Assembly (NCBI GenBank): GCA_021790335.1
Contig: JAJYEE010000009.1
Location: 1-64,000, forward strand
DNA: 64,000 bases
Source: Pseudomonadota bacterium
Lineage (GTDB): Bacteria > Pseudomonadota > Gammaproteobacteria > Acidiferrobacterales > UBA6901
Direction of reading: 5' to 3'
Of this stretch, positions 26,477 to 39,079 are shown piece by piece (position 1 is the stretch's first letter; every line of letters starts with the position of its first letter). The position numbers were made by a program, and so were the translations under genes. Under the pieces are notes generated by a model that was given only the letters and a program-made list of their open reading frames with translations, ran no database searches and had not been told where the DNA came from.

Positions 26477-27448
26477 TTACTCACGCGGTCGGGGCGTAGC
26501 CACGCCGCGGCTATCTTGGGCTCCGGGTCCCACGATCGGCCACAGACCGATCTCACCGAGGCTGTCGCATACCGTTCCGAACCGGAATTCCCCCAGCAGC
26601 CGGCATAGCATCGATTCGCATTTCGCGAGATTGTTATAGTGGCGGAAACGCGACAGCCGGCTTGCGCGAATTCGCGGCTGACCAGGATCGATCTCCCACG
26701 GATGCAGGTAGAAAATGAACGGAATTCCCTCGTTGCGGTTGATGCTTGCCAGTGCCATGCGTGTAACCGTATAAGGGAAAAGCCGGAAATACCCTCCGCC
26801 CGAAACGGGCAAGCGCGCAAATCCGAGATTCTTGGTGCTGAGCGGGAACTCCAGAATGCTGGCACCACCGGTACCACTCATCCAGTGCGGTTTGCGGGCA
26901 GCGCCAGGAATCCCGTAGCGGTCGTGACGAATCGGAAATATGCTCGAATCATACTGGAAACCTAGTTCCACCAGGATGTCGATTGCCCATAGAGATCGCG
27001 CCGTAATCGAGTAGCTGGCAGCACGGTATCCGTTCACTGGTGTCTGGATTATGTCTTCGAGCAGCGCCTTCGCGGTCTTTGTTTCGTCGTGGAATTCGCG
27101 CGGTGTCTGCTCGTATACCAGCTTATGGGTGAGTCCGTGGCAGGCAATTTCATGCCCGGCGTTTGCAATTTCGCGCACGAGATCCGGATAGCGGCTGGCG
27201 ACCCATCCCAGTACGAAAAACGTTGCCCGGACTTCGTAGCGTCCCAGCAATTCGATCAGCCTGCGGGTATTATTCTCGACGCGGCACTCGTAGCGATCCC
27301 AGTGCGCACGGTCAATGACCCTGGCGAAAGCCGAGACATGGAAGTAATCCTCTACGTCCACTGTCATGGCGTTCGTGATCAATGCCGCACCGGTGCCGGC
27401 AGCGCCTCGCGCCGCGGTTTCTTCCGATTTACTCAGCAGGTCGGCCAT
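26477..27448 (-). CDS. polysaccharide deacetylase, XrtA/PEP-CTERM locus type
   Basis: A CE4 deacetylase of 323 residues from the ATG at 27448; an upstream TTG at 27472 is less likely. ITNAMTVDVEDYFHVSAFAR is the signature N-terminus of the XrtA-associated subfamily (TIGR03006), with VDVEDYF replacing the usual TFDDG. ATFFVLGWVASRYPDLV, CHGLTHKLVYEQTP (zinc-ligand His pair) and GYRAASYSI follow. LPVSGGGYFRLFP and FYLHPWEIDPGQP are also characteristic. It probably deacetylates the exopolysaccharide precursor. The neighbouring FemAB and EpsB-type sugar transferase genes mark the locus as the conserved core of an exosortase A-linked system. Confidence 0.9.
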   Translation of the reverse strand: MADLLSKSEETAARGAAGTGAALITNAMTVDVEDYFHVSAFARVIDRAHWDRYECRVENNTRRLIELLGRYEVRATFFVLGWVASRYPDLVREIANAGHEIACHGLTHKLVYEQTPREFHDETKTAKALLEDIIQTPVNGYRAASYSITARSLWAIDILVELGFQYDSSIFPIRHDRYGIPGAARKPHWMSGTGGASILEFPLSTKNLGFARLPVSGGGYFRLFPYTVTRMALASINRNEGIPFIFYLHPWEIDPGQPRIRASRLSRFRHYNNLAKCESMLCRLLGEFRFGTVCDSLGEIGLWPIVGPGAQDSRGVATPRPRE

Positions 27449-27500
27449 TCGCACGCACTCACTGGACGCCAATTTTTGTCAATCCCCATAACTACGGACG

Positions 27501-27524
27501 GAGAGCGCTGTCGCAGGCTCTCCT
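27501..27524. other. small inverted repeat between sugar transferase and deacetylase genes
   Basis: GGAGAGC and GCTCTCC form a perfect 7-bp stem with a 10-base loop about 190 bases downstream of the sugar transferase stop on the minus strand. No T-run follows in that direction, so it is not a clear Rho-independent terminator. It could be an mRNA processing or stability hairpin. The surrounding 240-base gap holds no recognisable gene. Confidence 0.25.
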
Positions 27525-27711
27525 TAGGGGCGTAACCCTGGAAACCTGCTGCCCAGACACGCTACCGCCTGCAAAGCCACGCTCCGCATCTAAACCGCCC
27601 GGCTAGAAACCGCCTACTTCCGGCATAACGGCCGGTCACGCGCTACACTTCGGCGCTGGCGCGATCCGACACCGTAACCACACCGCGCGACCGGAGTTCG
27701 TGCGGATGCCT

Positions 27712-29115
27712 CTACCTCGACCCTTTTCCAAAAAGAATAACTTGCACAGTCTGAAATATAACGACCAGATCCAGAAACAGGCTGTGATTCTTCACGTAAT
27801 AGAGGTCGTACTGCAACTTCTCGATCGCTTCCTCCACGGAAGCACCATAGGAACAGCGTATCTGGGCCCAGCCGGTGATGCCAGGCTTGACGTTGTGGCG
27901 GCACACGAAGAAGGGAATCTGCTGGGACAGCTGGTCGACAAAATACGGCCTTTCCGGTCGCGGCCCAACGAAGCTCATTTCCCCCTTGAGAACGTTGAAA
28001 ATCTGCGGCAGCTCGTCAATGCGCAGTTTACGTATCACCCGACCAACACGTGTAATGCGGTCGTCGTTCTGGCTTGCCCAACGCGGCTTGCCGTCCTTCT
28101 CGGCATCAGTACGCATGCTGCGGAACTTCAGCACGTCAAACGGCACGCTACCCCGTCCCACGCGCTCCTGGTGGTAAAGAACGGGCCCTGAACTGTCAAG
28201 CTTTATCAGTATTGCCGTCACAATAATCACTGGCAGCGAAATCGCGAGCAGCATTACGCTGAACAGCACGTCAAAAATCCGCTTGATCGCATCGCGCAGC
28301 GGTCCACGGTCGAAACCGTCGGAGAATATCATCCAGCTCGGATTCATCGACTGCAGATGCACGTATCCGGTCTCGCGCTCAAAGAAAGAAGGCAGATCGA
28401 TAATGTCGATGCCGCTGAGCTTGCACTGGAGAAGATCATCGATCGGCAATCCGCCGCCACGCCGATCCCGGACGCCAATCACGATTTCGTCGACATCGTA
28501 CTTCTTCGCGATCGCGCACAGCGACTCTTCATCGGAAAGAATCCTGTCCTTGGCTACGAAATGATGCGCGCCCTGCAGCGCCAGGTACCCCACCACGCAA
28601 AATCCCTGCCGGCCATTCCCCAATTTTTCCAGGGCATCCACTTTCGCCGCGCGCGTTCCGGTACCGAGCACCAGGATGCGCCGCTTATTGGCGTCGTAGC
28701 CAGTCGCTGTGAAATAGGCAAGGCGCACACCGGCAATTGCCAGAAACGCGATGACATAGGCAATGCCGAACACCCCGCGGCCGAGGAACAACCGCGGCAC
28801 TGCGTAAAAGACAAGGGCCATGGCCGCCAGGCCGGCGATGAAGCTCACCCCGAGCCGCCCGTAATGCCACGACTGCGGTTGATGCTCTCGCTGGTACAGG
28901 CCCATCGCGATCATGATGCCAAGCATAATTGCCGCAAACACGATCGCCTTCGGATAAATCGGCAGCACCGGACTGGCGTTATAGGGTATGCTGCTGAACT
29001 GCTTCTCGAACCGTATCGCCACGCCGGCGTACATCGACAGGAACAGGATCATGGTCTCGACAGCACCGAGGACCAACAGCGATGCGGGCATGTAATGCTT
29101 GAAAATACGGACCAT
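27712..29115 (-). CDS. undecaprenyl-phosphate sugar-1-phosphate transferase (EpsB2 type, XrtA locus)
   Basis: This 467-residue polyisoprenyl-phosphate hexose-1-phosphate transferase starts the lipid-linked repeat unit at the inner membrane. The N-terminal half has five hydrophobic helices and a CoA-binding-like region (RRILVLGTGTRAAKVDAL). The bacterial sugar transferase domain follows, with its entry helix IKRIFDVLFSVMLLAISLPV, KFRSMRTDAE, LRIDELPQIFNVLKGEMSFV, GPRPERPYF and KPGITGWAQI, which contain the catalytic Asp-Glu pair. It matches the PEP-CTERM-type subfamily (TIGR03013). The frame is open 33 codons further up, but GGGGAG 8 bases before the ATG at 29115 supports the shorter start. 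It is the first gene of the minus-strand run. Confidence 0.92.
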   Translation of the reverse strand: MVRIFKHYMPASLLVLGAVETMILFLSMYAGVAIRFEKQFSSIPYNASPVLPIYPKAIVFAAIMLGIMIAMGLYQREHQPQSWHYGRLGVSFIAGLAAMALVFYAVPRLFLGRGVFGIAYVIAFLAIAGVRLAYFTATGYDANKRRILVLGTGTRAAKVDALEKLGNGRQGFCVVGYLALQGAHHFVAKDRILSDEESLCAIAKKYDVDEIVIGVRDRRGGGLPIDDLLQCKLSGIDIIDLPSFFERETGYVHLQSMNPSWMIFSDGFDRGPLRDAIKRIFDVLFSVMLLAISLPVIIVTAILIKLDSSGPVLYHQERVGRGSVPFDVLKFRSMRTDAEKDGKPRWASQNDDRITRVGRVIRKLRIDELPQIFNVLKGEMSFVGPRPERPYFVDQLSQQIPFFVCRHNVKPGITGWAQIRCSYGASVEEAIEKLQYDLYYVKNHSLFLDLVVIFQTVQVILFGKGSR

Positions 29116-29569
29116 ACAGCATACTCCCCAACACCAAACCCCGCATGACGGCGGACCCGCCTGAACCGCCGACCATCGATGCCGTTCCAAAGCCGGTCGC
29201 AACAATGCTCGCACGACCGCGGTGCAGCTGCGTGCCTCGATGAAGACTACTTAATGATGAGTCAGCTCCCTAATAAAGAAGAGCAAAGCGCACCTATCAA
29301 CGGATTTGTTATGACTTCATAAGCAGATCGCCCGCTACGACATTGATTATTCGCACGTTGTCGAACCTGGCACAACGTTGTTTATCCTACGGTGACGACC
29401 GGGTTGCGGGCGAGCGCACCCCCGCCAAGGCAAGGACATGATTTTAACATTAGTCTAGAATTTCTGGAAAGAAAAACCTCTTCCAACATGAGATGGGTCT
29501 GAAGGAGGGGCTGCGTTTCTAACATGAAATGAGTCTGAAGCTGGATCGGGTTTTGTTCATGATGGGGAG
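29116..29569. other. intergenic region upstream of the exopolysaccharide run
   Basis: About 450 bases, AT-rich between 29,240 and 29,480, without a coding sequence. The promoter of the minus-strand exopolysaccharide run should lie here. A TAAAAT at about 29436-29441 on the minus strand is a possible -10, but its -35 is poor. TGGCAC occurs near 29370 on the plus strand, but its spacing and partner do not fit a sigma-54 site. The right end carries tandem repeats and the 5' side of a dead transposase gene. Confidence 0.4.
29485..29540 (+). repeat. two direct repeats of 20 bp upstream of a transposase remnant
   Basis: AACATGAGATGGGTCTGAAG at 29485-29504 recurs as AACATGAAATGAGTCTGAAG at 29521-29540, with two mismatches and a 36-base period. 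They lie 30-85 bases before the integrase-type transposase remnant and are probably its subterminal transposase-binding repeats. Confidence 0.45.
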
Positions 29570-29874
29570 ATGCAAACCCTTATGAACCTCGACAACCTGA
29601 CCTCCATTGGTCAGCTGGCGGAGTTTTTGTCCAGCACGCAGACGGTGGCCTTTTCAGTACTGAGTAGCCCGGCCGCCCGTTATGAATGGGTGCAAAAAAC
29701 CCTCGTCCGATTCCGGTATCGGACCCTCGCCCGGCGAGATCAGGGGTCGTGATTCGCGCGCTCATGTGAGGTCAGCGGATACTCCCGACAGCAGGTCACC
29801 CGATTGATCGCCCAGTACCGCACGACCGGCACCATCAGACACCGCCAGAGGACCGTGGCGGGCTATACGCCGAA
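29570..29874 (+). pseudogene. integrase-type (DDE) transposase N-terminal remnant, cut by IS110 sequence
   Basis: The frame begins MNLDNLTSIGQLAEFLSSTQ and continues VAFSVLSSPAARYEWVQKTL and RFRYRTLARRDQG. After a stop and frameshift it resumes VSGYSRQQVTRLIAQYRTTG and RHRQRTVAGYTPN. This is the N-terminal helix-turn-helix region of an integrase-core transposase family. It ends exactly where the duplicated IS110 sequence begins (29875), so the catalytic part has been replaced. GGGGAG precedes the first codons. Confidence 0.65.
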
Positions 29875-30825
29875 TGCGGGGCTCGTTCGTGCCCCCCGAC
29901 GAAGCTGCGGGAGTTGCGCCTCATTGCCCGCCAACGGCAGAAGCTCATCGGGCAGCTCGCTGCCGAGAAGAACCGCCTGCACAAAGTGCTGACCGATCCC
30001 GGGATCCGTTTGGGGGTGGTGGTCTCCGACCTGCACGGCCAGTCAGAGCGCGTCATGGTGAAGGCGATCGTTGCCGGGCAACCACCCCCACGAGGTGCTC
30101 ACACTGGCCAGCCGAAGACTCAAGGCCTCCCGCGAGGAACTCTTCGATGCCCTGCAGGGCGACTTGACCCCCAGCCACCGTTTTGTCCTGGAGGAGCTCA
30201 TGCGGCACATCGAGGGGATCGAGGCCCGTATCGCGCGCTTCGATGCCCGGTTGCTCGCTGAACTGGAAACCGAGCGCCATACCCTGGCGCTGTTGCAAAC
30301 CCTCCCCGGTGTCGATCTCATCGGGGTCGCCCTGCTGCTGGTCGAGATCGGCACCGACATGGACGCCTTTGGCAGCGCCGATCGCCTCGCTTCCTGGGTC
30401 GGGCTGTGCCCCGGCAATAACGAATCCGCCGGCAAGCGCAAATCCGGGCGGGTACGTAAGGGCAATCCCCATGTCCGACGGCTCCTCTGCGAGTTCGCCC
30501 ATGCCGCCCGCCGCGCCCGGTCGGTGCTCAAGTCGAAGTTCCAGGCGCTCCTTGCGCGACGCGGCCATAAACGCGCCATCGTCGCCATCGCCCACAAGCT
30601 CCTGCGCACGATCTTCTTCATGCTGAAGCGTGGCGAGCCCTACCGGGACCCGGCCACCGACTATGAAGCGCTTTCCGTACAACGCAACGCGCCGCGCTGG
30701 ATCAAAGCCCTGACCAAGTTCGGCTTCATCCCAGCCAGCGCCTGAGCAGGGACAAGGTTGTCCGGCCGATGACCTTCGGCTGGTCAGGGGTGCGTTCGCC
30801 TTGAACATGGGTTCTTTCACGCTAA
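29875..30825 (+). repeat. 951-bp exact duplication, second copy (5'-truncated IS110 element)
   Basis: Identical to 20436-21386 at an offset of 9439 bases, in the same orientation. The left junction is TGCGGGG inside the transposase gene and the right junction is GCTAA, after which the flanks differ. It forms the right border of the accessory island next to ygfZ. Confidence 0.9.
29876..30745 (+). pseudogene. IS110-family transposase, 5'-truncated second copy
   Basis: This holds the last 290 or so codons of the transposase at 20.1 kb, with the same two +1 frameshifts in C runs (about 29894 and 30086). The longest intact frame is the C-terminal Transposase_20 part of 224 residues. The DEDD N-terminus is absent, replaced by the integrase remnant. 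It cannot encode an active enzyme. Confidence 0.88.
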
Positions 30826-30977
30826 GACTGCCCCCCACGGTGCCGTCGAAACGGGGTAATTGACCAATCTTCAACCGTACGTCCGGGCTGGCAGCGCGGC
30901 TGATCCCACGCAAGGATCGACACCACTGTCCCGCATCAGGCGCCTCCCGGATCGGACTGTGCCGGAGCAGGCACACA

Positions 30978-31007
30978 TTCAACTATAACGCGCGCCTGCA
31001 GTACAAT
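30978..31007 (+). promoter_or_regulatory. possible sigma-70 promoter for ygfZ
   Basis: TACAAT at 31002-31007 is a good -10 box. TTCAAC lies 18 bases upstream as a weak -35. It is 90 bases before the ygfZ start, in a 270-base region that otherwise shows only the IS right flank. This is a sequence match only. Confidence 0.35.
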
Positions 31008-31096
31008 GTCGGTGCGAGATTCGGGAGCGGCTGGCGCCGGGCAAACCCGTCGGGTTCCGGACCCTATGCAATACCTGCAAAACCAAGGGCGGTTTC

Positions 31097-32170
31097 ATGC
31101 GATCAAGTCACAACTGGCAGGATTTCCTACAACGCACGGGCGCCGTATTGACCGACGGCGAAGTTAGTCACTTCGGAGATCCGCAGTCCGAACGCCGGCA
31201 CGTTGTCGGCGGCGATGTCATTGCAGACCTGTCGCATCTGTCGCTGATCTGCGCCACCGGGGAAGATGCCGGCAGCTTTCTCCAGGGCCAGGTTAGCAAC
31301 GACATCCGCCTGGTCACCGCCACACACAGCGAGCTTGCCGCATATTGCAGCCCGCAAGGTCGCATGTTTGCTGTTTTCCGGGTTTTTATGCGCGACGGCG
31401 TCTATTTCCTGCAGTTGCCTGCCAGCTTGACGGAACCAACGCTCAAGCGCCTGAAAATGTTCGTGCTGCGCGCCAAGGTCACCCTCGCTGACGCCGATAC
31501 CGAGTGGGTACGCGTGGGCGTATCGGGACCGAACACTCCAGCTATCCTGGCCGAGGCGGGGCTCGCACTTCCGGGTCACAATGACAACTGCGTCACGGAC
31601 GGCGGCCTTACGGTCTTGCAGATTTCGGAACCCGCCCCGCGGTTCGAGATCATCGGGCTCAGCGAAGCGATGGAGCGTGTCTGGACGCAGCTGCGGGCGC
31701 GGCTTGCGCCGGTCGGTGCCGCAGCGTGGTCGTGGCTCGACATCGCGGCCGGAATCCCCGTGGTATTGCCGGGAACGGTCGAACAGTTCGTCCCCCAGAT
31801 GGCGAATCTCGACCTTGTCGGCGGAATCAACTTCAAGAAAGGCTGCTATCCGGGTCAGGAGATCGTGGCGCGCATGCACTATCTCGGTCGCCTCAAGCAA
31901 CGCATGATCCGGGCACGGGTCGAGACAGGGAAGCGGCCCGAACCGGGAGCGCCGGTCTACGCACCAGACTTCGTGGACCAGTCGGCCGGCACGGTCGTCG
32001 ACGCGCAGCCAGGGCCCGATGGCGGCTTCGAACTGCTCGCGGTGGTCCAGCTCAGCAGCATCAGGAACGGGGAACTCCATCTGGACAGTCCTTCCGGCCC
32101 GAAGCTGCAGCGGCTCGAGATGCCCTATTCGATCGAACCGGTCTCCGAACCTGCGGGCGCGGGTAGGTGA
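31097..32170 (+). CDS. ygfZ: YgfZ/GcvT-type folate-binding protein for Fe-S enzyme maintenance
   Basis: A 357-residue cytosolic protein of the GcvT-like fold. The diagnostic YgfZ signature KGCYPGQEIVARMHYLGRLK is present near residue 253; its Cys is the key residue of the family. The N-terminal folate-binding domain includes LSLICATGEDAGSFLQGQVS. YgfZ uses tetrahydrofolate and supports repair or assembly of certain iron-sulphur enzymes such as MiaB. It is transcribed alone on the plus strand, away from the accessory island, and convergent with ftsB 42 bases after its stop. It is the first housekeeping gene to the right of the island. Confidence 0.93.
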   Translation: MRSSHNWQDFLQRTGAVLTDGEVSHFGDPQSERRHVVGGDVIADLSHLSLICATGEDAGSFLQGQVSNDIRLVTATHSELAAYCSPQGRMFAVFRVFMRDGVYFLQLPASLTEPTLKRLKMFVLRAKVTLADADTEWVRVGVSGPNTPAILAEAGLALPGHNDNCVTDGGLTVLQISEPAPRFEIIGLSEAMERVWTQLRARLAPVGAAAWSWLDIAAGIPVVLPGTVEQFVPQMANLDLVGGINFKKGCYPGQEIVARMHYLGRLKQRMIRARVETGKRPEPGAPVYAPDFVDQSAGTVVDAQPGPDGGFELLAVVQLSSIRNGELHLDSPSGPKLQRLEMPYSIEPVSEPAGAGR

Positions 32171-32212
32171 TGGGGCAAACGGCCGCGCGACCCGCTGGCC
32201 CACGTCGCCGCA

Positions 32213-32515
32213 TCAGTGCTGCCCGGGCCGGCTGTCCTGACGGGGCTGCTGAATGACCTGATAGAAAGTCTCGCCCTTCTTCACCATGCCCAGCTGGGAT
32301 CGCGCCAAGTCTTGCACCGATGCCAGCCCCTGCCTCAGATCGAGCACCTTGGCTGCAAGCGCCTGATTGCGTTCCGTCATCCGTACGTTCTGCGTCTGTT
32401 GTGCTGCGATCTGGTGCTGCAGGCGCCACAAGCTGACTGCGCCTCCGTTGCCGAACCACAGCGTGTACTGGAGCAGCAGAAGCAATCCCGTCAGCAAGAA
32501 GGCAGCGATTTTCAC
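32213..32515 (-). CDS. ftsB: cell division protein FtsB
   Basis: A small bitopic inner-membrane protein of the FtsQLB divisome complex, which signals septal peptidoglycan synthesis. From the GTG at 32515 it is 100 residues: a transmembrane helix (FLLTGLLLLLQYTLWFG), then a leucine-zipper coiled coil (SLWRLQHQIAAQQTQNVRMT ... LAAKVLDLRQG) and a periplasmic tail with SQLGMVKKGETFYQVI, the conserved FtsB end. The frame is open to 32626, but that extension is not family-like and the GTG has CAGGAT just upstream. It is downstream of eno in the same direction, the standard gammaproteobacterial order. Confidence 0.9.
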   Translation of the reverse strand: MKIAAFLLTGLLLLLQYTLWFGNGGAVSLWRLQHQIAAQQTQNVRMTERNQALAAKVLDLRQGLASVQDLARSQLGMVKKGETFYQVIQQPRQDSRPGQH

Positions 32516-32734
32516 GGCATCCTGACCGGACCGAAACCGGGGCAGACGCACTTCCTGCCACAATGCGCGATGGGCAAACGGAATCCGGAACCGGGTGCGA
32601 CCCCCTTGGTCAGCCGCATGTTCCACCTTTCACCTCCTTCCGCAATTTTGCCATTGCACAAACGACCCTGACAATGCCGGATACCCGAGATCCTGGTTTT
32701 CAGTATAGGCAATCGCTGCACGATTGCCGCCCAT

Positions 32735-36620
<3,886 letters not shown>

Positions 36621-36744
36621 TTAAAGGGTTTCCGGTGTCGCGCCGGAGGAGCCCGAACGGAATCGCAGGTTACCAGATGACGGGTTGGCACACAATGAAA
36701 ATGCGCATTCCCGCGAACCTGCGGCATGCGCCGTGTCCGGCGCC

Positions 36745-38157
36745 CTAACCAAACTCCCAGACGAGGTCTATGCCCGGCTCCTGCGCGCGGGCCGCATACG
36801 GCTCGCACACCCAGAGATCGGCCACGGCTGCAAGCTCCTCGCCCACATAGACCAAAGGCACCCGCTCCCGCAACCACGGCTCGAGCCCGCTGGCCTGCAG
36901 CAGCTTCTTCAGCTTCTGGTGGTGATCCCTCCCTGGCAGCCGGCAGGATTCTCCGCCCCTGCGCAGGCGTACCCGGACCGCCCCGCGCCCGAGGCGCGCA
37001 CGCGCAAGACCGCGGCCGACGGTCTCCAGCGGGCGCAGACGATGGCCGGTGCCCGGAATCACCAGCGGACCGGCAAGGTCCCAGTCGAGCGCGATATCCC
37101 GTGCTACGGGTGTCAACGGCGCCATGACGTGCAGTTCATCACGGTAGCGCCGGACCTCGGCCTGTGGCCAGGCAATGCGCACCTGGTGCGACTTCGGCAG
37201 ATGCGTAAGCTGGGCCTCGATCTCCTGAAGGTGCACGGTGCTGGGTGCAAGAAACCCCCGGACCCTCAGCCAGTATCGCAGCACATTGCGCCGCCGTGCA
37301 GGCGACAAAGCCGAAAGCGCCGCAACTGATAGCGGCCGGTTCGACCACCGGCCGCGCCCCACCATGCCGGCGCTGCAAGGCGCCAGGCAATTCGCCAGGT
37401 CCTGCTCCCCGACCTCATCGAGCAGTTCTGCGGTCTCTGCCGCATGGCGTGCGCTGCGCGCAAGAACCACCCGGAGCCGCGGCCAGTACACCTCCAGCTG
37501 CGGAATCAATTGCTGACGCAACCGGTTACGGCTGTAGCTCATATCCTGGTTGCTGAAGTCTTCGATCCAGCTCAGGCCCTGGGCAAGCGCGTAAACGCGC
37601 AGTGACGCACGGCTGAACCCCAGCATCGGCCTTGCAATGCGTCCGTGTCCGAACCGGGCAAGCGGCGGCATGCCAGCGAGACCGCGCACGCCGGTTCCCC
37701 GCAACAGCTGCAGCAGCACGGTCTCCGCCTGATCGTCCTGCTGGTGTCCGGTCACCAGGACTTCTCCGCTCCGCACGTGTCGCCCCAGCGCAGCGTAACG
37801 CGCTTCGCGCGCGGCTGCCTCCAGTCCCTCGCCGCGCACCGGACGCACTTCGAGCCGCTCCACCCTGCAGGGAACATCCAGCCGAGCACACACCTGCAGG
37901 CAGTGGCTTGACCATTGCGCGGACGCCGGCTGCAGTCCGTGATCGACGTGCACCGCCTCCAGACGCAGCGGTGCGGCTGCGCGCAGCGCCGCCAAGGCAT
38001 GCAACAGACAGTGGGAATCGAGACCGCCGCTGTATGCGATCTTGAAGGACGTATCGGCGGCGAGTCCCAGATCCCCGAACAATACCTGTCCCAGGGACGT
38101 TGCCGAAAAGCGGCTCTCAGACCTCGTCAAACTTGCCGTACTGCATGAGGCGTGCAT
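36745..38157 (-). CDS. tilS: tRNA(Ile)-lysidine synthetase
   Basis: This N-type ATP pyrophosphatase converts C34 of the tRNA-Ile CAU anticodon to lysidine. The PP-loop is [19 protein letters not shown] (SGGLDS). [30 protein letters not shown] and [19 protein letters not shown] are characteristic, and the TilS C-terminal domain ends in the last 80 residues ([20 protein letters not shown]). The start is uncertain. ATG at 38157 overlaps the end of accA by 41 bases; TTG at 38130 would fit homologues, which begin a few residues before [12 protein letters not shown]. Either way it is coupled to accA. Confidence 0.93.
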   Translation of the reverse strand: MHASCSTASLTRSESRFSATSLGQVLFGDLGLAADTSFKIAYSGGLDSHCLLHALAALRAAAPLRLEAVHVDHGLQPASAQWSSHCLQVCARLDVPCRVERLEVRPVRGEGLEAAAREARYAALGRHVRSGEVLVTGHQQDDQAETVLLQLLRGTGVRGLAGMPPLARFGHGRIARPMLGFSRASLRVYALAQGLSWIEDFSNQDMSYSRNRLRQQLIPQLEVYWPRLRVVLARSARHAAETAELLDEVGEQDLANCLAPCSAGMVGRGRWSNRPLSVAALSALSPARRRNVLRYWLRVRGFLAPSTVHLQEIEAQLTHLPKSHQVRIAWPQAEVRRYRDELHVMAPLTPVARDIALDWDLAGPLVIPGTGHRLRPLETVGRGLARARLGRGAVRVRLRRGGESCRLPGRDHHQKLKKLLQASGLEPWLRERVPLVYVGEELAAVADLWVCEPYAARAQEPGIDLVWEFG

Positions 38158-39076
38158 ACCGCGCCGCCAGCAGCTGGTCCGCAGGGATATCGGTGACATT
38201 CGCCAGGGCGGCAAGCAGGGCCTGCCTGAGCGAAGCGGCCATGGCATCAATGTCCCGGTGGGCACCCCCGAGCGGTTCCGGCACCACCTCGTCGATGAGC
38301 CCGAGCTTCATCAGGCTGTCTGCAGTGATGCCCATCGCTTCCGCCGCCAGCGCCGCCTTGTCTGCGCTCTTCCAGAGGATGGAGGCACAGCCCTCCGGAG
38401 ATATCACGGAGTAAGTCGCATACTGCAGCATCATCACCCGGTCGCCTACTCCGATCGCAAGCGCTCCGCCCGAACCGCCCTCGCCGATCACCGTGGCGAT
38501 AATCGGCGTCACCAGGGAGGCCATCAGGTACAGACTGCGCGCGATGGCCTCGCTCTGACCCCGCTCCTCGGCGCCAACGCCGGGATAGGCTCCGGGGGTA
38601 TCAATAAACGTGATGACCGGCATCCGGAAACGCTCTGCGGTCTTCATGATGCGCATCGCCTTGCGATAGCCTTCCGGCCGCGGCATGCCGAAATTGCGCC
38701 GCACTTTTTCGCGCGTATCCCGGCCCTTCTGGTGCCCAATTACCGCTATCACGTGATCCTCAAGGCGCGCGATGCCCGCCACTATGGCCGGATCATCGGC
38801 AAATGCGCGATCCCCGTGCATCTCGTTGAAATCCGTGAAGATGCGCCCGATGTAGTCCAGGGTATAGGGTCGCTGCGGGTGGCGTGCCAGCTGCGAAACC
38901 TGCCACGGTGTCAGGGAGGTGAATATGGACTCGGTGAGCTTGCGGCTCTTGAGCCGCAAGCGGTTTATCTCCTCATTGATATTCAACTCGCTGTTCTTGT
39001 CGGCGAAACGCAATGCTTCGATCTTCGCCTCAAGATCGGCAATCGACTGCTCAAAATCAAGAAAGTTGGGATTCAT
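38117..39076 (-). CDS. accA: acetyl-CoA carboxylase, carboxyltransferase subunit alpha
   Basis: A 319-residue cytosolic subunit that with AccD transfers the carboxyl group from biotin on AccB to acetyl-CoA, the first step of fatty acid synthesis. [20 protein letters not shown] is the usual start. [55 protein letters not shown] and [20 protein letters not shown] (the oxyanion-hole Gly pairs) are intact. It begins 4 bases after the dnaE stop and overlaps tilS, in a tightly packed operon. Confidence 0.97.
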   Translation of the reverse strand: MNPNFLDFEQSIADLEAKIEALRFADKNSELNINEEINRLRLKSRKLTESIFTSLTPWQVSQLARHPQRPYTLDYIGRIFTDFNEMHGDRAFADDPAIVAGIARLEDHVIAVIGHQKGRDTREKVRRNFGMPRPEGYRKAMRIMKTAERFRMPVITFIDTPGAYPGVGAEERGQSEAIARSLYLMASLVTPIIATVIGEGGSGGALAIGVGDRVMMLQYATYSVISPEGCASILWKSADKAALAAEAMGITADSLMKLGLIDEVVPEPLGGAHRDIDAMAASLRQALLAALANVTDIPADQLLAARYARLMQYGKFDEV

Positions 39077-39079
39077 GAC

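Noticed and set aside
29365..29385. Sigma-54 promoter near TGGCACAACGTTG
   Set aside because: The spacing and the -12 element do not match TTGC, and it points away from the exopolysaccharide run.
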